Assembly (NCBI GenBank): GCA_964388745.1
Contig: CAYMBP010000026.1
Coordinates: forward strand, 1-18,088
Direction of reading: 5' to 3'
Origin: CAYMBP01 sp964388745
GTDB lineage: Bacteria; Babelota; Babeliae; Babelales; RVW-14
Length of the DNA stretch: 18,088 bases
Under the pieces are notes generated by a model. It worked only from the letters and a program-made list of their open reading frames with translations, made no database searches and had not been told where the DNA came from. Shown here one piece after another: positions 14,704 through 18,088 of the stretch (the first letter of the stretch is position 1; each line of letters opens with the position of its first letter). Made by a program: the position numbers and the translations under genes.

Positions 14704-17700
14704 ATGTCATACCGACAGTTTACTTATCCTTCATATGCTCTTTTTTCTGCACTTTCTTTATTAACAAGCTTCACCAACTTAAAGCCTATCGATCCTGTCC
14801 ATTATAAAGGATCAACAGCTCTTTTTAGCCCTGAAAAAGATCACCTCTCAGGTATTTATGGAATTATTGAGTTCAAACAATTCGCTCAAGCGCGTTGGCA
14901 TCTTAACTTATTTGAAACAAACACCTCAACACAAAAACTTTGCCAACAGCTTTTTCATAGTAATCACCCTAGTGACTTTAATGTTACACAACTTCCCAAA
15001 AATGTAGCATATCACCTCACACCAGCTCTTATTGGTAAAATTATTTGTATTCTTGAAAAAGCTACAGAGGAAAAAAGCCAAGATTGTGATAAGCTCAGAA
15101 AAGAGTTATTGACGACAATATCTCAAGATAGCGACTACCGTCAATCAATCAAAAAAACTGAAAATGAATATAATAATCTTAAAAGTCAAATAAATAATCT
15201 TTCTCAACAAAAAGACTCTCTCAATAAACAACTAAAAGCTTCCTTAGCCCCGCTTAATCCCATTATTCAGCAGATTAAAAGACTTATCCCCAATGTAATC
15301 ATTAAACCTTCTAAATACTTAAGCCAAGAAGATTGGCTTCTTTTATCTGAAAAAGCATCAGAAAGTAATGCCCCGGAAGTCACACATCAAACACTTACTC
15401 AACTTAAAGAAACCTGGGAACTCGCAAAAAAAGATCAAGAACCTTTACTTAAAAAACTAGAAGACCTGAAACAAACACTCACAACCAATAAAAAAAATCT
15501 TTCAAGACTTGACTATACAGAAGCATCTCTTTCTACATTCATTCGATTACTTATTGAGTCATGCCATGAGTCTGGACTCATTCCTAATATAGGAACTAAT
15601 CTCATCTTTTCAGTACATACCCCATACGACATTCTTCAATCTTTTTTATTTGCTTGCTTTTCAGAAAAAGAGGCTTTAGAGGCATATCATCAGGAGCTTT
15701 CATATTTTCAAATTAAAACAAAAACAGCTAGCCCTTCACCCCTAGATAGCCTTGAAAATCGTCTTATCGCAGCATACTCATCAACAAATCTTCCTGCTTT
15801 TGACGCTTATAAAAGTGGTGTTTATCTTGATGTAGATAATGAGCATAAATTATCAGTAAGTGACTGCATGGACAATGTTTTAAGGCATCTTATTTCGATT
15901 CTTACGTATGACTCTCAAGCTCAAAAATTCAATAGCGAATTACTCAAACAATATCTTGCTCCAGGAAAATTTCTAAATGAGAAAATTATCAATTTTTTTG
16001 AAGAATTTCCAACACCAGAACAAGCAAATACATTTCAAGGCCATCAAGCATGGATTCATATCGTTTCAAATATTAAAGGTCTCGGATATACATCAATATT
16101 TGACCATGAAACAGCAGTGAATATAGAAGGCAAGGTTCCTCACTTTTTCATGGATAAATCGCTAAGCTCTTTAAATTCAGATAACTCAATAAAACTTGAA
16201 CATTATACTTATTATTCTCCCCCTAATCAGAATACTTTTTTTTATGAATCATGCGTTAGTGTTCGCAATATTATTGTAGCACTTAATGAACTACTTGGGC
16301 TTAATCTCTTTGACCTAGATAATGAAGAATCTTATCTTCAAAGTTCTAACTCTTTTTTATCCAGTAGTTTTATTGATACTTACTGGCCGCAACTTTGCAC
16401 CAAGCTTAACTGGATATGTGAACCTTGCAACCTGCATGATGAAGATCTATGGCTAAAAATCACAAGCCTCGCGGAAAATAAGGCATTTGGAAAATTTTCA
16501 ATTCATCTCTATTTTAACAAAATACACTCACACGCAGCGATTCAAGAAGAAACAATTGTAAATTTTAATCAAGCCGAAAATCAGAGTCAGGCAACCACCG
16601 AACAAAATAATCCTTCTCAAAATGAAGATGATCACTTAAGTGAGCTAACAAAAGAAATAAGAAAAAATTTAAATAAATTAGAGACAAATGCAGAAAAAAA
16701 TTTTTTTCTTACAAATACAACACTAAGATTCTTTAATAAAATACTTCATGATCCTTTTGACTATGAAAAAATACTTGATATCATCGAATGCAAGTACCTC
16801 TCCGAAGTTCCTCAACTTCTTAATATTCTCAAACACGTTAAATCAATAAATCCTTCTTTACTCTCAGATAAAAGCATTCTTTATGCAACAGCAGTTAACT
16901 ACAAAGAGCTGAGTAAAAACGGTGCGATTGAAGCTCTTTATGGAAATAAAGAGGCTTTTTATAAGCAGATTCTTAAATCAACTAATAAGAACCTTATTAA
17001 AAAAATAATAAGATTGGCTAGCATCGAACATCATGACCTCATTAATAATGTTTTAGATCACCAACTTATCATGAGTGAACTTTTAGCAATCTTAGAGTCT
17101 GACTATATCATGAGCCAGCCAGACCTCATAAAAAAAATTAAATCCCTTAGAAATAAACAGATAAGTGAATTCGAATTATGCACCAATGAAATACTTAATA
17201 ATCAACAAAGCCTTAGTACAAATTTTATTCTCAACTTTCTTATGATTGCACCTGCAAAAAATCTTCTTCTCAAGCCACATACTTATCTTTTATTTTTAAT
17301 AGAGGCATTAACAATAACAAATAAACAAATTCCAAAAGAAAATATTGAATCATTTTTTGCGCTTGAAGAGATTTCTCCTCAGTTAACCAAAGAAATAAAT
17401 AATCTTTCAACAGAAAAACTCTTTGATTTATGCCATACAACAATATGTTTTTATCCTAATATTATACCCAAAAACATTGCTCAAATAATACTTTTTCACC
17501 CTCATATGCCTGTTGAATTTATCCTCGAGCTGCTCCCAAATGATCAAGATAATAAAACAGAAATCTTAAATATTTTTTTAGAAAATAATACTTTTTTTAT
17601 TAATAATTTTTTTTACACCCTCAATCAAAGCCACAACAAAAATCAACATCTCCGACTTTTTAGCCATATGCTCAGAAGCAGCACAGCACTCCCCAACTCT

Positions 17701-18088
17701 TGGCTTACAGCAGTGCTGTATCATCCATTCTTTGATTTATCATACTTAATAAGAGAATGCTCTGGCAATCATCCACATCTTCAAAGATGTTTATCTCTTC
17801 TTCCTCCTAACCATGAGCCACTACTTGAAAAGCTCTGGAACACACTTTTTCAAGAAAGTGAGTACACAAAAAGAAGCCTCATTCAAAATATTCTTTTTGT
17901 ATCTCAATATCTACCAGACAGATGGTTACAGATTATCTTTGCACACCCTCGCTTTCAACTCATTGATCTTCTCTCTTGCTCTAGCTTTGAGATGTCAGCC
18001 ATAAAATCTCAACTTACCCGCTACTTATATCTTTTCCCTCAAAAAAAACAGGATCTCATTAACTGGTGTAACTCAGAATGTGCTCAAG
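14704..18088 (+). CDS. Giant exported coiled-coil and helical-repeat protein (3' end outside window)
   Basis: The frame is open from ATG 14704 to the window edge, 1,128 codons without a stop, so the true protein is larger. I do not recognise the family. Residues 11-26 (YALFSALSLLTSFTNL) form a weak signal peptide. Coiled-coil-like charged stretches lie at about residues 115-182 and 230-280. A low-complexity Gln/Asn/Glu linker falls at about 620-650 (NQAENQSQATTEQNN). From about residue 770 the chain becomes a helical repeat of about 75 residues with a HP-centred motif (see the repeat entry). Scattered Cys fit an exported protein. It has its own likely promoter and follows two decayed genes. 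The protein could be a surface or secreted scaffold; that is inference. Confidence 0.85.
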   Translation, partial: MSYRQFTYPSYALFSALSLLTSFTNLKPIDPVHYKGSTALFSPEKDHLSGIYGIIEFKQFAQARWHLNLFETNTSTQKLCQQLFHSNHPSDFNVTQLPKNVAYHLTPALIGKIICILEKATEEKSQDCDKLRKELLTTISQDSDYRQSIKKTENEYNNLKSQINNLSQQKDSLNKQLKASLAPLNPIIQQIKRLIPNVIIKPSKYLSQEDWLLLSEKASESNAPEVTHQTLTQLKETWELAKKDQEPLLKKLEDLKQTLTTNKKNLSRLDYTEASLSTFIRLLIESCHESGLIPNIGTNLIFSVHTPYDILQSFLFACFSEKEALEAYHQELSYFQIKTKTASPSPLDSLENRLIAAYSSTNLPAFDAYKSGVYLDVDNEHKLSVSDCMDNVLRHLISILTYDSQAQKFNSELLKQYLAPGKFLNEKIINFFEEFPTPEQANTFQGHQAWIHIVSNIKGLGYTSIFDHETAVNIEGKVPHFFMDKSLSSLNSDNSIKLEHYTYYSPPNQNTFFYESCVSVRNIIVALNELLGLNLFDLDNEESYLQSSNSFLSSSFIDTYWPQLCTKLNWICEPCNLHDEDLWLKITSLAENKAFGKFSIHLYFNKIHSHAAIQEETIVNFNQAENQSQATTEQNNPSQNEDDHLSELTKEIRKNLNKLETNAEKNFFLTNTTLRFFNKILHDPFDYEKILDIIECKYLSEVPQLLNILKHVKSINPSLLSDKSILYATAVNYKELSKNGAIEALYGNKEAFYKQILKSTNKNLIKKIIRLASIEHHDLINNVLDHQLIMSELLAILESDYIMSQPDLIKKIKSLRNKQISEFELCTNEILNNQQSLSTNFILNFLMIAPAKNLLLKPHTYLLFLIEALTITNKQIPKENIESFFALEEISPQLTKEINNLSTEKLFDLCHTTICFYPNIIPKNIAQIILFHPHMPVEFILELLPNDQDNKTEILNIFLENNTFFINNFFYTLNQSHNKNQHLRLFSHMLRSSTALPNSWLTAVLYHPFFDLSYLIRECSGNHPHLQRCLSLLPPNHEPLLEKLWNTLFQESEYTKRSLIQNILFVSQYLPDRWLQIIFAHPRFQLIDLLSCSSFEMSAIKSQLTRYLYLFPQKKQDLINWCNSECAQ
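17010..18050 (+). repeat. About 75-residue helical repeats in the giant exported protein
   Basis: A motif recurs at nearly constant spacing: QIILFHPHMPVEFILEL (His codon 17497), AVLYHPFFDLSYLIREC (17722) and QIIFAHPRFQLIDLLSC (17944), 75 and 74 residues apart. The last two are also preceded by matching segments, LPNSWL and LPDRWL. Two weaker copies extend it upstream: NLLLKPHTYLLFLIEAL (17272, 75 residues earlier) and NNVLDHQLIMSELLAIL (17059, 71 earlier). The DNA of the copies is not similar, so this is an old protein repeat. It probably continues past the window. Confidence 0.65.

Noticed and set aside
1..18088. CRISPR array, tRNA, rRNA, or insertion sequence
   Set aside because: No regularly spaced repeats with spacers, no cloverleaf or rRNA-like segment, and no transposase or flanking inverted repeats were found on reading; the only dense repeat is the coding 36-bp array.

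Overview
The window looks like a piece of a small, AT-rich bacterial genome with a host-associated lifestyle. Its two conserved genes, recJ (3' end only) and uvrA, are DNA-repair genes with clear bacterial motifs. Nearly all the rest codes for proteins I do not recognise, and each has an N-terminal export signal. One carries a formin-like polyproline tract, one looks ankyrin-like, and several are coiled-coil or helical-repeat proteins. This mix (reduced housekeeping, many exported orphan proteins, eukaryote-like modules, decaying genes) suggests an intracellular bacterium of protists. Candidatus Dependentiae (TM6/Babelae) is my best guess, but that is inference; no rRNA or marker gene is present to prove it. 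TGA is used as a normal stop, so the standard bacterial code applies.

Layout. 3-521 (+): C-terminal third of RecJ, closed by a bidirectional terminator hairpin at 526-554. 564-4104 (-): a large exported protein with an N-terminal tandem repeat, interrupted by a 100-N assembly gap, and a C-terminal polyproline tract; it has its own promoter. 4305-10479 (-): four exported-protein genes packed head to tail with overlaps of 14-20 nt or a gap of 8 nt, behind one extended -10 promoter at 10535-10562. 10577-13120 (-): uvrA, missing almost the whole insertion domain. 13121-13355: divergent promoter region. 13356-14309 (+): an ankyrin-like exported-protein gene broken by one in-frame TGA. 14323-14629 (+): remnant of a small exported-protein gene with two frameshifts. 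14704 to beyond the right edge (+): a giant exported protein with coiled coils and a repeat of about 75 residues.

How it fits together. The two repair genes bear no visible functional relation to the exported-protein genes. The four-gene minus-strand cluster is built as one translationally coupled operon, so its products probably act together outside the cytoplasm, in the envelope or in the host. The polyproline protein next to it could reach the host actin machinery through profilin, which is a hypothesis. The right side shows gene decay next to a giant repeat protein, as expected for a fast-turnover effector region. The most unexpected non-coding signal is a perfect 16-bp inverted repeat inside the second gene of the cluster (9191-9227).
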